Origin: an uncultured Prevotellaceae bacterium
Lineage (GTDB): Bacteria; Bacteroidota; Bacteroidia; Bacteroidales; Bacteroidaceae
Direction: 5' to 3'
Assembly (NCBI GenBank): GCA_946644025.1
Contig: CAMPCG010000150.1
Location: 1 to 7,101, forward strand
DNA: 7,101 nt
This document shows, piece by piece, positions 6,077-7,101 of the stretch. The notes under the pieces were generated by a model. That model did no database searches and had not been told where the DNA came from. It saw only the letters and a program-made list of their open reading frames with translations. The position numbers and the translations under genes are program-made. Each line of letters starts with the position of its first letter. The stretch's first letter is position 1.

Positions 6077-6845
6077 TTCCAAAAGCGTCTTCTGAGTAGT
6101 CTGAACGTTCGATGCTGCCGTCGGGATTGATGGTGAAGCTATAGAACACGGGGTTCGACGAGATATAGCGGTCGTGCTGGAAATGCCAGCGGCTGATGCT
6201 CGTAGGCAGGTTGCGCAGGGCAAAGTCGTTCATCTGCTCCAGTAGGATGCAGCGGTGGGCGAGCTTGCTGCCCATGCCGCTCCGGTCGATGAAAGCCTGG
6301 TCAGTCGACAGCTCCACAGGCTCCCCTTTCACGTCCACAGGCTGCATCTTGTCGCCGCGCACCCAGACGTGCATCAGCTCCACGCCGCTCTTGGTGGAAC
6401 GCAGCGTGTATTCGGTGTATACCACGATCTCGTTGATTTCCGGCTGCTGCCATTTGTGGATGGCCGTGAGCAGCACGGCGTCGATGCCGTAGGAGCTGTG
6501 GAGCATGGAGATGTCGGCGTTCATCAGCTTGTTGTAGTCCAACCCCAGCTTCTCGACGAGGATGTCGGAGGTGAGGGGGGCGGTGGCGTAATAACCCTGG
6601 CTCGACAGGGGGTAGGAGAGGGTCTGCCGCATATAGTGTGCCGCGGCGGAAAGCTCGTCGTTCAGCACCCTGTCCTGAGTGGTCTTCACCATCGGACGCT
6701 TGGCGTTGTCCTGCACGGGTGCCACGAGGATGGTCACGGGCTTCTCGCGGTACAGTTCGTTGTAGGTGGTCACCTTCTTCTCGCTCTTGCACGACACGGC
6801 AAGCAGCAGGGCGACCAGAGGCAGTAGGTATTTGATTCTCGGCAT
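6057..6845 (-). CDS. DUF799/GNA1162-like lipoprotein
   Basis: The 262-residue product starts with a clear lipoprotein signal (hydrophobic 6-17, lipobox AVSC, Cys19) followed by KSEKK. The mature part begins with YNELYREKPVTILVAPVQDN (28-47), close to the start of DUF799 proteins such as Neisseria GNA1162, and continues with LSSQGYYATAPL, a segment containing SYGIDAVLLTAIHKW, and a late block LEQMNDFALRNLP like the end of that family. DUF799 genes often follow csgG-like and DUF4810 genes in an outer-membrane lipoprotein operon. Here the upstream gene instead ends in coiled-coil repeats, 13 nt away. Relative to GNA1162 this protein is longer, with added sequence around residues 50-65 and an acidic C-terminal tail of about 30 residues. 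The family assignment comes from motif memory, not a search. Its 3' end overlaps comB by 20 bp. Its role is unknown, probably at the envelope. Confidence 0.75.
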   Translation of the reverse strand: MPRIKYLLPLVALLLAVSCKSEKKVTTYNELYREKPVTILVAPVQDNAKRPMVKTTQDRVLNDELSAAAHYMRQTLSYPLSSQGYYATAPLTSDILVEKLGLDYNKLMNADISMLHSSYGIDAVLLTAIHKWQQPEINEIVVYTEYTLRSTKSGVELMHVWVRGDKMQPVDVKGEPVELSTDQAFIDRSGMGSKLAHRCILLEQMNDFALRNLPTSISRWHFQHDRYISSNPVFYSFTINPDGSIERSDYSEDAFGNECFTD

Positions 6846-6858
6846 GGCGGTGTGTGGG

Positions 6859-7101
6859 CTATTGGTTCTCTATTTGTTTAGCGGCGCGTGCGATGCTGTC
6901 CTGCATGGCCTTCTCGGCGGCCTTGGCCTGCCGTTCGGCTTCGCGTTGCGCCTTCAGGGCCTCGCGTTCGGCCTTCTGCGCCTCGCGCTGTGCTTCGCGT
7001 TCGGCCTTCTGTGCCTCGCGTTGAGCCTCGCGCAGGGCTTTCTGCTCCTCGCGTTGGGCTTCGCGCTGCGCCTTCTGCGCCTCGCGTTCAGCCTCGCGTT
7101 G
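6859..7101 (-). CDS. C-terminal end of a coiled-coil repeat protein (5' end outside window)
   Basis: An open frame enters from the right edge and ends at TAG 6861-6859, giving 80 residues. Almost all of it is a charged, Ala-rich helix built from 11-residue units of the form xREAQREAQKA, repeated four times cleanly, then two degenerate units and a short tail (DSIARAAKQIENQ). Eleven-residue (hendecad) periodicity fits a long coiled coil or single alpha-helix. Unit codons differ at third positions, which points to selection on the protein. Nothing of the N-terminal domain is visible, so no family can be named. It lies 13 nt upstream of the DUF799-like lipoprotein and is probably co-transcribed. 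It could be an extended member of the csgG/DUF4810 group that usually precedes DUF799, or an unrelated TolA-like envelope protein. Confidence 0.75.
   Translation of the reverse strand, partial: QREAEREAQKAQREAQREEQKALREAQREAQKAEREAQREAQKAEREALKAQREAERQAKAAEKAMQDSIARAAKQIENQ
6904..7101 (-). repeat. 33-bp tandem repeat encoding 11-residue coiled-coil units
   Basis: Reading the minus strand from 7101, units of 33 bp occupy 7101-7069, 7068-7036, 7035-7003 and 7002-6970. Each encodes a variant of xREAQREAQKA. A fifth unit (6969-6937) keeps the composition with the order shifted, and a sixth (6936-6904) is degenerate. The array probably extends beyond the window. It is in frame throughout, so copy-number change would lengthen or shorten the helix without a frameshift. 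Confidence 0.85.

Noticed and set aside
3977..7101. Possible defence or mobile system in the minus-strand operon
   Set aside because: The genes are a tRNA methyltransferase, two phosphatases, a lipoprotein and a coiled-coil end. No nuclease, integrase, toxin or sensor domain is seen.

Overview
The window looks like a moderately GC-rich chromosome of the Bacteroidales/Bacteroidota. The evidence is a TAnnTTTG-type -7 promoter box (TATCTTTGCA) ahead of the symporter gene, AT-rich leaders with little Shine-Dalgarno signal, a protein matching the Bacteroidota-restricted DUF4831 family, and lipoprotein or signal-peptide starts typical of the phylum. Coding regions are clearly more GC-rich than the intergenic gaps. 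I see no tRNA, rRNA, IS element, phage gene or CRISPR array.

Layout. (1) Positions 1-368, minus strand: the N-terminal 122 residues of an unrecognised exported protein whose 3' end lies outside the window. (2) 369-504: a divergent promoter region with one -7 box on each strand. (3) 505-3976, plus strand: three genes in a likely operon, namely a sodium:solute symporter (SSS), a DUF4831 lipoprotein and a ribonuclease Z with a GTG start. (4) 7101-3964, minus strand: five closely packed genes, read right to left. They are the C-terminal end of a protein made of 11-residue coiled-coil repeats, a DUF799/GNA1162-like lipoprotein, a ComB-type 2-phosphosulfolactate phosphatase, a PAP2 phosphatase with a signal peptide, and the tRNA methyltransferase TrmO. 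Their junctions are +13, -20, -4 and +14 nt, which strongly suggests one transcript. Its promoter lies outside the window.

The two main transcription units converge and overlap by 13 bp at the ends of rnz and trmO, with a small perfect inverted repeat on the overlap. Both genes at this junction act on tRNA: RNase Z makes the mature 3' end and TrmO methylates t6A37. The rest of the minus-strand operon concerns the envelope (lipoprotein, coiled-coil protein, PAP2 phosphatase) plus an orphan ComB. The genes share an operon but no obvious pathway.

No clearly new system stands out. The items most worth a second look are the RNase Z that appears to lack the usual exosite arm, the 33-bp/11-residue repeat protein next to a DUF799 lipoprotein, the four-copy TTGAGAN heptamer array that supplies a stop codon, the shared hairpin at the rnz/trmO overlap, and a CxxCH motif in the PAP2 phosphatase.
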